Part shown: piece after piece, positions 1 to 5,837 of the stretch | How positions within the stretch are numbered: position 1 is the stretch's first letter | Layout of the letters: each line of letters opens with the position of its first letter | Source of the DNA: Sulfurimonas sp. | GTDB taxonomy: Bacteria; Campylobacterota; Campylobacteria; Campylobacterales; Sulfurimonadaceae | DNA: 11,221 nt | Assembly: GCF_023228785.1 (NCBI RefSeq) | Contig: NZ_JALOAN010000053.1 | Coordinates: forward strand, 1-11,221 | Reading direction: 5' to 3' | Program-made: the position numbers and the translations under genes | Notes under the pieces: model-generated | The model's database searches: none | The model's input: the letters and a program-made list of their open reading frames with translations, nothing else | Told to the model about the DNA's origin: nothing

Positions 1-24
1 GTTCGAGTCTCGTCCACCGCGCCA
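1..24 (+). tRNA. 3' end of a tRNA, probably tRNA-Asp (truncated by window edge)
   Basis: The first 24 bases read as position 53 onward of a tRNA: the T-loop TTCGAGT, the closing half of the T-stem (CTCGT), the acceptor 3' strand CCACCGC, a G discriminator and an encoded CCA. The anticodon lies outside the window. A G73 discriminator combined with this T-arm resembles bacterial tRNA-Asp, and an Asp gene next to Glu and Val tRNAs would be a natural cluster. The amino acid identity is inference; that this is a tRNA 3' end is well supported. Confidence 0.75.
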
Positions 25-99
25 TGTTACAATATGTACGCGAAACGAATAAAGTCCGTTTCACTACGTTAACACTAGGTTTTACTCAGCGTAAGGCTC

Positions 100-118
100 A
101 TCGAACTTGTTCGATTTT
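100..118 (+). terminator. Possible weak terminator after the first tRNA
   Basis: ATCGAA and TTCGAT form a 6-bp stem around the loop CTTG, and the stem runs into TTTT. It lies about 75 bases past the tRNA end. The stem is short and AT-rich, so this is only a candidate. Confidence 0.25.
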
Positions 119-175
119 AGTATTAACTACAAGATATATTTTTTATTATTTGTACTAAAAATTTGATAATATGTC

Positions 176-212
176 AAAACTTTAGGCACAACTAATTCAA
201 AAAACAAGTTTT
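176..212. repeat. Spacer repeat, copy 1
   Basis: A 37-bp sequence identical to the copy at 517-553 and nearly identical to that at 604-639. It starts with AAAACTT and ends with AAGTTTT, which are inverted repeats of each other around a loop of about 23 bases; here the right arm runs on into further T's. Nearby at 219 is GCACCGAAA, a motif that recurs at 476 ahead of copy 2. Function unknown; it could act as a weak processing or termination signal in the tRNA spacer. Confidence 0.7.
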
Positions 213-278
213 TTTATTGCACCGAAATTTTCAGTCAATTTCAAAACAAAAACTTATAAGCCTTATGTTTATGAAAGT

Positions 279-355
279 GACCCTTTCGTCTAGTTGGCCA
301 AGGACGCTATCACTTCATGGTAGAGACAGAGGTTCAAATCCTTTAGGGGTCGCCA
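279..355 (+). tRNA. tRNA-Glu (UUC)
   Basis: A complete 77-base tRNA with encoded CCA. The acceptor GACCCTT pairs with AGGGGTC with one G-U pair, the discriminator is G (usual for Glu), and the T-arm is AGAGG-TTCAAAT-CCTTT. The anticodon stem CTATC/GGTAG encloses the 7-base loop ACTTCAT, giving anticodon TTC at 314-316. The base before the anticodon (position 33, at 313) reads C, where nearly all elongator tRNAs have U. Everything else fits a functional tRNA, so identity as Glu is solid. Confidence 0.93.
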
Positions 356-385
356 TTATTCTGGTGTAATAAATAGTTTAAAGAT

Positions 386-461
386 GGGCGTTTAGCTCAG
401 TTGGTAGAGCGCTACCCTTACAAGGTAGATGTCACTGGTTCGAGTCCAGTAATGCCCACCA
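386..461 (+). tRNA. tRNA-Val (UAC)
   Basis: A complete 76-base tRNA with encoded CCA. The acceptor GGGCGTT pairs with AATGCCC with one G-U pair, the discriminator is A, the D-arm is canonical (TAGCTCAGTTGGTAGAGC) and the T-loop is TTCGAGT. The anticodon stem CTACC/GGTAG holds loop CTTACAA, so the anticodon is TAC at 419-421. It lies 30 bases after tRNA-Glu, and the two are probably co-transcribed. Confidence 0.96.
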
Positions 462-480
462 TTTTTTGATTATTTGCACC

Positions 481-640
481 GAAACTTTCGGCTCACATAC
501 TATAGTATGCTTCGCCAAAACTTTAGGCACAACTAATTCAAAAAACAAGTTTTCATCTTTACACAGAAACTTCTAACTCACAGACTTTAGTATGCTTCGC
601 TAGAACTTTAGGCACAACTAACTCAAAAACAAGTTTTTTA
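481..640. repeat. Two imperfect tandem units of about 85 bp
   Basis: Unit one starts at 481 and unit two at 566, both with GAAACTT. They share AGTATGCTTCGC (505 and 590) and then the spacer repeat with inverted AACTT/AAGTT arms (517-553 and 604-639; the second has one substitution and one missing A). The first unit also holds a perfect 14-bp palindrome, CATACTATAGTATG, at 496-509. The 37-bp part of unit one also occurs at 176-212, on the other side of the Glu and Val tRNAs. No coding potential. This accounts for most of the roughly 300 bases between tRNA-Val and the mutS gene. Confidence 0.7.
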
Positions 641-725
641 TTCATCCTCAACATTAAATTTTAACAGTACAAATCAACTTACCAAATAAATCTCATTCCT
701 CTTAGTTTTACGTACTTTTATATGA

Positions 726-731
726 TATAAT
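726..731 (+). promoter_or_regulatory. -10 box of the mutS7 promoter
   Basis: A perfect TATAAT preceded by a T-rich tract and no recognisable -35, as is usual for sigma-70 promoters in Campylobacterota. Transcription would start near 738. That leaves only about 10 bases before GTG 748 but about 25 before ATG 763, which supports the ATG as start. Confidence 0.6.
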
Positions 732-762
732 TGCCACATATTTAACAGTGGAAAAGTACTAT

Positions 763-3700
763 ATGCTCTCATCAGATCTCAGTTCTATACTTAATAACAA
801 AGAAAAATTATTAACTCAAACATATTTTGAACTCCAAACTCATTTTGAGAAAAAATACGGCAAAAACAGCGTTGTTTTTATGGAGATTGGTACTTTTTTT
901 GAGGTCTATGAAGTTAACAATGATGAGATGCAAGTTGGTAAAGCAAAAGAGATGGCTGAGCTTTTAAATATTCAGCTTACTAAAAAAAACAAAAGCATAG
1001 TTGAAAACTCAGATAGAAATCCGCTCTTAGCAGGTGTTCCAGCAGTCTCATTTGAGAGGTATTTAAACCGTCTTATCCAAGAGCAAAAATATACCATCAT
1101 CATCGTAAAGCAAAAAGGAAATCCTCCAAAGATTAGCAGATATATCTCTCAAATCGTCTCACCAGGGACAAATTTTGAGCATATAGTAGATAACGATGAC
1201 AACTATATTGTCTCTGTCCTGGTTGATTGTTACAAGGGGATCTACAATGTTGGATATTCTGCCATAGATGTCACTACTGGCAAGACTTGGCTATATGAGA
1301 CGCATGGAACAAGTGAAGATCCAGCTTACGCGCTTGATGAAGTCTTCAATCTTTTAAACATATATAGAACCTCAGAAGTTGTGCTTACTTTTTTAGATGG
1401 AGTGAGTGATCAAAGACATGTTTTGCACTATCTTGAAGTTGCCGAGCACTATCACTACTGTATAAACAACGAGAGACCGCGCATAGAGTTTCAAAATGAA
1501 CTTTTCAAAGAAGCCTACCAGATCCAGTCATTACTCTCTCCAATAGAGCACTTAGATCTAGAGAGAAGCCCGATGATAACGGAGTCTCTTGCCATTTTGA
1601 TTCACTTTGTAATAGAGCACGATATACACATAGTTCAAAAACTAAACACTCCTAAACTTATAGATAACCGCCGTTTTATGTACCTTGGAAACAACGCACT
1701 AGAGCAGGTTGGTGTCATCTCAAAAGATAGAAATGAATTCACACTTTTAAAGATGATGGACAAGAGTGCTACTGCAATAGGGCGAAGACTTTTAAAAGAG
1801 AGGCTTTTAAACCCCATCATAGAAAAAGATGAGCTTGAGAGAAGATACAACCTAATAGAGAAAGTCTCATCACACACACGCTTTTTAGATGAGACAATGC
1901 GCGGGATCTATGATCTTGAAAGACTCTCTAGACGCTTAAATCTTGGGAGACTTCACCCTTTTGAGATGAACCACATCTATGAGTCGATGTTAAATGTAAA
2001 AGATTTGACACTCTACGCTAAAAAGCATAAGATCCAGCGCACTCCTTTTCATGAGAGTGAGCTCGATGAGTTTTTAAGAGAGATAACAAAAAGTATTGAT
2101 CTAGATATTTCTCGTCGTTTTACAAACAACACAGTTGATGAGAACTTTTTGATGCAAGGGGTTGATGAGGCAGTAGACATCCTAGTTGAGCAAAATGCAA
2201 CTATGCTTATAGCCTTTGAGGACATCATGGTTAAAATCGAGCAGATGTTAGAGAATACAAATGCAACTACATCTAGCCGTTTTGTTACACTTGGGCTTTT
2301 AGAAAAAGAGGGTTACTACATCTCTCTTAGCAAGACTCGTTTTTCTATGATAGAGAGTGAGTTTAAAAAGCATGAAGAATTTTGTAACTTTAGTGTTAAG
2401 AAGCTTACTAATAGTGTGAAGATGACCTCTACTTTTACAGATACTCTCTCAGACAATATTATGAAAAATCGTAGAAAAATTGTAGTCTTAGTGAGAGACA
2501 GATTTTTAAAACTTCAAGCTCTTTATGAGAAGCGCTACTCTCTGCTTTTTGATAGAGTTATCTCATACATCTCAGATCTTGATGTTGCGGTGAGTTCATC
2601 TAAAGTGGCACAAGAATATAACCACTCAAGACCTATGATCATCGACGCTAAAGAGGATGAAAACTTTATGCAAGTTATGCAACTCAGACATCCTCTGATA
2701 GAGACTCAGCAAAGAGTAGGGATCTATGTTCCAAATGACATTGTTATGGGTAATCGCGAATATATGGATCTGCCACACCCAAACTCTGTCATGCTTGAAG
2801 TTGGTGTGCATGATGGACACGATATAAATGGTGTGCTTTTGTATGGCATCAACTCAAGTGGAAAATCTTCACTTATGAAGAGTATCGCCATTGCAGTTTT
2901 GATGGCTCAATCTGGTTTTTTTGTAAGTGCGTCTGTTATGAAATTTTCTTTGTTTGACTCTCTTTTTACTCGCATAGTCTCTAAGGATAACCTTGCTAAA
3001 GGGCTCTCAACTTTTGCAGTGGAGATGCTAGAACTTAAAAATATTTTCAACCGTGCAACAGTTAAATCTCTAATACTCGGAGATGAGATAAGTCACGGAA
3101 CTGAGACACTCTCAGGCGTTGCAATAGTCTCATCTGCCATTATAAAACTCTCACAACTTAGATCTCTCTTTCTCTTTGCAACTCACCTGCACCAACTCTC
3201 TAGCATGAAAGAGATAAGCTCACTTGTAAATGTTGTAAACTTGCATCTTAGTGTTGAGTATGATGAAGTAAAAGATGCCCTTGTCTTTAATAGAGTGCTT
3301 CAAGCTGGAAGTGGAAGTAGCATATATGGTTTGGAGTTTGCAAAGTCTTTGCATATGGATGAAGATTTTTTAAGCATCGCAAACAAGATAAGAAAAAGAC
3401 TTGCAAATGACTTCGATGAGTTAGAACTTTTAGTAAAGAAAAAAACAAGTAAGTACAACAAAGAACTATACGTGACAAAGTGTGTGATCTGTGGAGCTAT
3501 GGCAGAGGATGTACATCACATATCACAACGCTCACTAGCCGATAAAGCTGGTTTCATAGGTCACTTTCACCAAGATAGTAAACACAATCTCATCCCACTT
3601 TGTAAAGACCACCACAACGAGATCCACAATGGAAAACTCAAAGTTGATGGCTTTGTTATGACTTCAAAAGGGCTAGAGTTGAAGTTCCAAGAGCAGATGA

Positions 3701-3795
3701 ATAAACCAAAATCTACTGAAATAGAAGAGCCAAAAATCAATGAGCCTAAAGCTCAAGACACATCTGATGAGTTTGTTTTGGATGATTGGGATTAA
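763..3795 (+). CDS. MutS7-type mismatch-recognition ATPase with C-terminal HNH nuclease
   Basis: MutS homologue of about 1010 residues with a fused nuclease, probably acting on mismatched or branched DNA. The N-terminal domain keeps the mismatch-wedge pattern F-x-E in GTFFEVYE (F45, E47). The lever and clamp region follows, then the ATPase: Walker A GINSSGKSS at 695-703, the MutS motif STFAVEM, Walker B LILGDE (D774, E775) and ATHLHQL. The C-terminal 110 or so residues hold an HNH zinc-finger nuclease: C907, C910, H918-H919, N942, C947, H950-H951 and H955, then an acidic tail. E. coli MutS (about 850 aa) has no such nuclease. This architecture matches the MutS7 subfamily described in Campylobacterota, giant viruses and octocoral mitochondria. 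A self-contained nick-and-recognise role is proposed for the family, not shown here. GTG 748 is an alternative start, but it lacks a ribosome site, whereas GGAAAAG sits 7-8 bases before ATG 763. Its stop codon overlaps an attC-like site. Confidence 0.93.
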   Translation: MLSSDLSSILNNKEKLLTQTYFELQTHFEKKYGKNSVVFMEIGTFFEVYEVNNDEMQVGKAKEMAELLNIQLTKKNKSIVENSDRNPLLAGVPAVSFERYLNRLIQEQKYTIIIVKQKGNPPKISRYISQIVSPGTNFEHIVDNDDNYIVSVLVDCYKGIYNVGYSAIDVTTGKTWLYETHGTSEDPAYALDEVFNLLNIYRTSEVVLTFLDGVSDQRHVLHYLEVAEHYHYCINNERPRIEFQNELFKEAYQIQSLLSPIEHLDLERSPMITESLAILIHFVIEHDIHIVQKLNTPKLIDNRRFMYLGNNALEQVGVISKDRNEFTLLKMMDKSATAIGRRLLKERLLNPIIEKDELERRYNLIEKVSSHTRFLDETMRGIYDLERLSRRLNLGRLHPFEMNHIYESMLNVKDLTLYAKKHKIQRTPFHESELDEFLREITKSIDLDISRRFTNNTVDENFLMQGVDEAVDILVEQNATMLIAFEDIMVKIEQMLENTNATTSSRFVTLGLLEKEGYYISLSKTRFSMIESEFKKHEEFCNFSVKKLTNSVKMTSTFTDTLSDNIMKNRRKIVVLVRDRFLKLQALYEKRYSLLFDRVISYISDLDVAVSSSKVAQEYNHSRPMIIDAKEDENFMQVMQLRHPLIETQQRVGIYVPNDIVMGNREYMDLPHPNSVMLEVGVHDGHDINGVLLYGINSSGKSSLMKSIAIAVLMAQSGFFVSASVMKFSLFDSLFTRIVSKDNLAKGLSTFAVEMLELKNIFNRATVKSLILGDEISHGTETLSGVAIVSSAIIKLSQLRSLFLFATHLHQLSSMKEISSLVNVVNLHLSVEYDEVKDALVFNRVLQAGSGSSIYGLEFAKSLHMDEDFLSIANKIRKRLANDFDELELLVKKKTSKYNKELYVTKCVICGAMAEDVHHISQRSLADKAGFIGHFHQDSKHNLIPLCKDHHNEIHNGKLKVDGFVMTSKGLELKFQEQMNKPKSTEIEEPKINEPKAQDTSDEFVLDDWD

Positions 3796-3857
3796 GGGTT
3801 GTCATGAGCTAATAAAGGACCGCTAGATAATTTATTGGCTACTATGTTTTGTTGTGT
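3791..3857 (-). other. Degenerate attC-like site at the distal end of the cassette array
   Basis: It aligns end to end with the attC-like site at 4459-4528 (shared GTTGTC-TGAGC, CCGCTAG, ATTTATTGG and TTTTGTTG blocks on the plus strand). The inner arms CTAATAAA and TTTATTGG are nearly perfect inverted repeats. The outer cores have decayed: the R' equivalent is CTTAATC instead of GTTxxxx, and the R'' equivalent is ACACAAC, which still ends in AAC. It follows the toxin reading frame and overlaps the mutS7 stop codon (3793-3795), so it marks the array boundary. Recombination activity is doubtful given the lost G of the core. Confidence 0.6.
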
Positions 3858-4140
3858 CTTTGTGTCAATTTTTTTGGATTTTGTTTAGTATGAAATATAG
3901 CTAATATTATTATAATATCTTCAAATTGTTCATATATTATGATGTATGGAAACTTATTAATTACAACTTTTGAGATGTTTTGGTCTCATATTGATATAAA
4001 TTTGGAGAATTTAGAATGTTATTAAATTGTTTGTCAATATGAGATAAAAATCTTTTTCCTAGTTTTTGGCTTATCTCAAAGTAATGGTCGAGTGCAATTC
4101 TTAAATCATTTTCTGCAAGAGGATGTAGTTTTAAAGTCAA
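3842..4140 (-). pseudogene. ParE/RelE-family toxin broken by a one-base deletion
   Basis: Two adjacent minus-strand frames together make one ordinary RelE/ParE toxin of about 99 residues. The first begins MTLKLHPLAENDLRIALDHY and runs to residue 58 (TSQK), then meets TAA two codons later. The other frame carries VVINKFPYIIIYEQ, then ILAIFHTKQNPKKL, the typical family C-terminus with strand, H and basic end. The break lies in an A-run on the minus strand (TTTT at 3968-3971 on plus): adding one A restores a 300-base frame ending at TAG 3842-3844. The start is a TTG two bases past the antitoxin stop, behind AGAAAG. Members of the family are mRNA-cleaving or gyrase-poisoning toxins; this copy would be inactive unless slippage or a sequencing error explains the break. 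The stop lies inside the attC-like site. Confidence 0.8.
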
Positions 4141-4142
4141 AA

Positions 4143-4385
4143 TTATCTTTCTAAATCACTTTTTATATCATTCCAGTCTCTACCAATAGAACGATTTTCG
4201 TGAAATGAGTTTATTCTAGAGGCAAGTTCTTTTTTTTGTTCTTCACTAAGCTCAGAAGTGCCATTTATTTGAGAAAAATCATGTATGTCATTATCAACAA
4301 TAGACTTCAATGCTTTCATTATCTCATCTTTTGAGCCATTAAAAAATTTTTCAATTTTTGGCTCTTGTATTGATAACTGTATCAT
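4143..4385 (-). CDS. Antitoxin of the type II toxin-antitoxin cassette
   Basis: 80 residues. It precedes the ParE/RelE-like toxin frame with a two-base gap, the classic antitoxin-toxin order. The N-terminus (IQLSIQEPKIEKFF) suggests a strand then a helix for DNA binding or dimerisation. The C-terminal part, LSEEQKKELASRINSFHE followed by GRDWNDIKSDL, resembles the short 'addiction module' antitoxins with a conserved W and a toxin-binding helix; that family match is inference by eye. The start ATG has AGGAG six bases upstream. It has its own promoter and a probable operator at 4411-4430, as is common for toxin-antitoxin cassettes, which must be expressed wherever they sit in an array. With the toxin frameshifted, the antitoxin would remain as an orphan. 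Confidence 0.75.
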   Translation of the reverse strand: MIQLSIQEPKIEKFFNGSKDEIMKALKSIVDNDIHDFSQINGTSELSEEQKKELASRINSFHENRSIGRDWNDIKSDLER

Positions 4386-4410
4386 AAATATCTCCTAGCT
4401 TTTTTTCTTT

Positions 4411-4430
4411 ATTGTGTATTATAGCACAAT
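4411..4430 (-). promoter_or_regulatory. Promoter with palindromic operator of the toxin-antitoxin cassette
   Basis: On the minus strand the -10 box TATAAT (4418-4423) lies exactly between two perfect 6-bp inverted arms, ATTGTG (4411-4416) and CACAAT (4425-4430). A dimer bound here would cover the -10, fitting the autorepression usual for type II antitoxins. That the antitoxin binds here is inference. Confidence 0.55.
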
Positions 4431-4458
4431 GAAAATTGCTTATAATTTTTACTTTACG

Positions 4459-4528
4459 ATGTAACGTTTGTCGTGAGCGATAATTTTCCCGCTAGGGTAA
4501 ATTATTGGTCTCCTCGTTTTTGTTAGGT
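4459..4528 (-). other. attC site after the membrane-protein cassette
   Basis: A 70-bp imperfect palindrome. Read on the minus strand it opens with R'' ACCTAAC (4528-4522) and closes with R' GTTACAT (4465-4459). The inner arms are ATAATTT and AAATTAT around a short centre with CCC/GGG. R'' is the exact complement of GTTAGGT at the start of the same cassette (4977-4971). It aligns over its whole length with the site at 4971-5041. Confidence 0.8.
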
Positions 4529-4932
4529 TCTTTTTTTACTATTAGTAATGTTAACAATATAATGATTAAAGATAGTGGCAAATAAAAAATCCATAATAAT
4601 GACAAATCTACATATTTCAAGTATTTTAAATAAGCAATACAGCTAATTGAGCCAATTAAAACAATATTAGCAGTACTCAATAGATATAAAAGTACAGGCT
4701 TAATTGTTTTTTTAATTAGTGATAAAAGTAATGTTATATAGTGCGGTAATGCAAAAAATATATAGTTAAAAAATAAAATCTTAAAACCATCAGATGTATT
4801 ATTATTCGTAACTTTTTCTGCAACATCAGTATTATTACTTGATGTTGCAGATGATATAAGTAAAAATAGTACAAAAACAAAGAGAGGAAATAGTAAATGT
4901 AAAAAAACTTTTATTTTATAACTTACTTTCAA
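4492..4932 (-). CDS. Cassette-encoded small integral membrane protein, function unknown
   Basis: 146 residues, not recognised as a named family. Four hydrophobic segments at about 8-28, 50-72, 80-103 and 110-132 predict a four-helix inner-membrane protein. The loop after helix 1 is rich in S, N and T (residues 27-48), and the C-terminal tail is charged. The start is a TTG with AAGGAG about 10 bases upstream; there is no internal ATG near the N-terminus, and TAA lies in frame just upstream. The frame runs 37 bases into the attC site at 4459-4528, so the tail KEPNKNEETNNLP is encoded by half of the recombination site. Small membrane proteins of unknown role are common cargo of integron cassettes. 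Its leader carries no clear promoter, so it probably depends on read-through. Confidence 0.75.
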   Translation of the reverse strand: MKVSYKIKVFLHLLFPLFVFVLFLLISSATSSNNTDVAEKVTNNNTSDGFKILFFNYIFFALPHYITLLLSLIKKTIKPVLLYLLSTANIVLIGSISCIAYLKYLKYVDLSLLWIFYLPLSLIIILLTLLIVKKEPNKNEETNNLP

Positions 4933-4970
4933 TTTAGTTTATCTCCTTGATTTAACTGTCAAATGTTGTA

Positions 4971-5041
4971 ACCTAACGGTTGACTTGAGAAATAGTTTCG
5001 CCCGATAGGGTAAACTATTTCTCTCCAATGTTTTGTTAGCT
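4971..5041 (-). other. attC site after the HRPCxECRR-protein cassette
   Basis: A 71-bp palindrome with a perfect 12-bp inner stem, GAGAAATAGTTT / AAACTATTTCTC (4987-4998 and 5012-5023). On the minus strand it opens with R'' AGCTAAC (5041-5035) and closes with R' GTTAGGT (4977-4971), which fits the GTTRRRY consensus. R'' is the exact complement of GTTAGCT that starts the same cassette at 5687-5681. Confidence 0.85.
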
Positions 5042-5665
5042 TTTTTCTTCTAAGCTGCTATGAACAGTAGGAGTAAATCCTTTCCTAAACATTTCAACGT
5101 ATGATTTTGGTGTTAAAACTGTAACATCTTTATTAGTAATATTTATGCTTGTTGGTTCATAACCTTCAAATGTCCATTTGAATATTTTATTGTTCCAAAT
5201 AAGACATTGAATAGAATCAATTTCTATCATTGTACCATTTGGCAATAAATTCATTTTATCTTGGTATGTAACTTTTTGTTTTTTGCTGATTCTATCTTGA
5301 TGAATGATTTTATCAATATTAGCTATGCTTGTTGAATTATCAAGAAGTAAGTTTTGATTTGCTTCTAGCCATTTTTCTTTAAATTCATTATATCTTTGTC
5401 TTCTGCATTCTGCACAAGGACGATGCCCTGCTGAAAATGCAGTAGCTTCATCTAAAAAAAATAATTCTGTATATCTTCCCTTTGCCATTAACTCTCTTTT
5501 TCTGCCTTTAAATTCTAATTGGCAAGTAACCCATCCCTTTATTTTAAAAGGTGCAATTATTTCTTTTTCATCATTGTGAATAATTCCACGATTTCCAAGA
5601 AAAGCACCTCTTGATTTTACTGCTTTTAATTCTCCATTTGGATCAACTCTATTTTGTAATGGCAT
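5036..5665 (-). CDS. Cassette-encoded conserved protein with HRPCxECRR motif, function unknown
   Basis: 209 residues of a family I recall as widespread in bacteria but uncharacterised; members begin MPLQNRV and carry the block TELFFLDEATAFSAG, then HRPCAECRR (C84, C87). That block resembles the 'eA..AGyRPC..C' half of the Ada-type zinc-binding domain, so a metal-binding or nucleic-acid role is possible, but this is inference. No signal peptide or membrane segment; likely cytosolic. The ATG is preceded by GGAAA at a good distance and lies only 21 bases from the cassette boundary, typical for cassette genes. The stop codon TAA falls inside the R'' core AGCTAAC. With so short a leader it needs an outside promoter; the -10 box at 5854-5859 is a candidate. 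Confidence 0.85.
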   Translation of the reverse strand: MPLQNRVDPNGELKAVKSRGAFLGNRGIIHNDEKEIIAPFKIKGWVTCQLEFKGRKRELMAKGRYTELFFLDEATAFSAGHRPCAECRRQRYNEFKEKWLEANQNLLLDNSTSIANIDKIIHQDRISKKQKVTYQDKMNLLPNGTMIEIDSIQCLIWNNKIFKWTFEGYEPTSINITNKDVTVLTPKSYVEMFRKGFTPTVHSSLEEKS

Positions 5666-5680
5666 TGTTTTCCTTTGGTA

Positions 5681-5816
5681 AGCTAACGGGGGCGCGGGTG
5701 AGTAACTGCCGTTGGAAAACCTTTAGGTTTTGCAATGGTTGCTTGCTCCTCCCGCTTGTTATCTGGCGCTGTGCGACAGATGACTAGCGGGTGTTCAACC
5801 CGCGCCCCCGTTATCC
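5681..5816 (-). other. Long GC-rich attC site
   Basis: A 136-bp site with perfect 16-bp outer arms, TAACGGGGGCGCGGGT (5684-5699) and ACCCGCGCCCCCGTTA (5798-5813). Inside are a nested imperfect stem (CCCGCT..ATCTG at 5751-5765 against CAGAT..AGCGGG at 5777-5791) and a 16-bp palindrome with arms AAAACCT/AGGTTTT (5716-5731). On the minus strand R'' is GGATAAC and R' is GTTAGCT. It is far more GC-rich than its surroundings and nearly twice as long as the other sites, suggesting a different origin. Confidence 0.8.
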
Positions 5817-5837
5817 GGTCGCGTAGCGAGCGGATAA
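5687..5837 (-). other. Gene-less mini-cassette consisting almost only of attC
   Basis: Read on the minus strand, a core GTTATCC (5838-5832) is followed after just 15 bases by R'' GGATAAC (5816-5810), its exact complement, and then by the long attC. The unit of about 151 bp satisfies the cassette rule but leaves no room for a gene. The two cores and spacer (5810-5838) also form a hairpin: 8 bp (GTTATCCG/CGGATAAC), one mismatch, 4 bp (TCGC/GCGA), loop GTA. It could be a cassette whose gene was deleted, or a true empty cassette. Confidence 0.55.

Larger units (their letters stand above)
3797..5837 (-). mobile_element. Integron-type gene cassette array without an integrase in view (CALIN-like)
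   Basis: Four palindromic attC-like sites in one orientation delimit four units read leftward: 5687-5837 (no gene), 4977-5686 (HRPCxECRR protein), 4465-4976 (membrane protein) and 3797-4464 (toxin-antitoxin). In integron biology each cassette starts with TTxxxx from the preceding R' core, and its own attC carries an R'' complementary to that core. Here GTTATCC pairs with GGATAAC, GTTAGCT with AGCTAAC, and GTTAGGT with ACCTAAC: three exact 7-base matches, each assigned to the correct cassette. Reading frames end inside or at their attC, as in known cassettes. No tyrosine recombinase gene and no clear attI lie in the window, so this is either a CALIN or the distal part of a larger integron. Confidence 0.8.

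Noticed and set aside
748..762. GTG at 748 as the start of the mutS7 gene
   Set aside because: It is in frame but has no ribosome site and lies only about 10 bases from the predicted transcript start; GGAAAAG precedes ATG 763 at normal spacing.
1635..1877. Open frame on the minus strand inside mutS7
   Set aside because: It is antisense to a clearly conserved region, has serine-rich low-complexity sequence and no ribosome site or family resemblance. The same holds for the minus-strand frames at 2626-2820 and 3287-3478.
4953..4970. TTGACA in the leader of the membrane-protein cassette as a promoter
   Set aside because: A -35-like hexamer occurs on the minus strand, but no -10 box follows at the right spacing before the TTG start.
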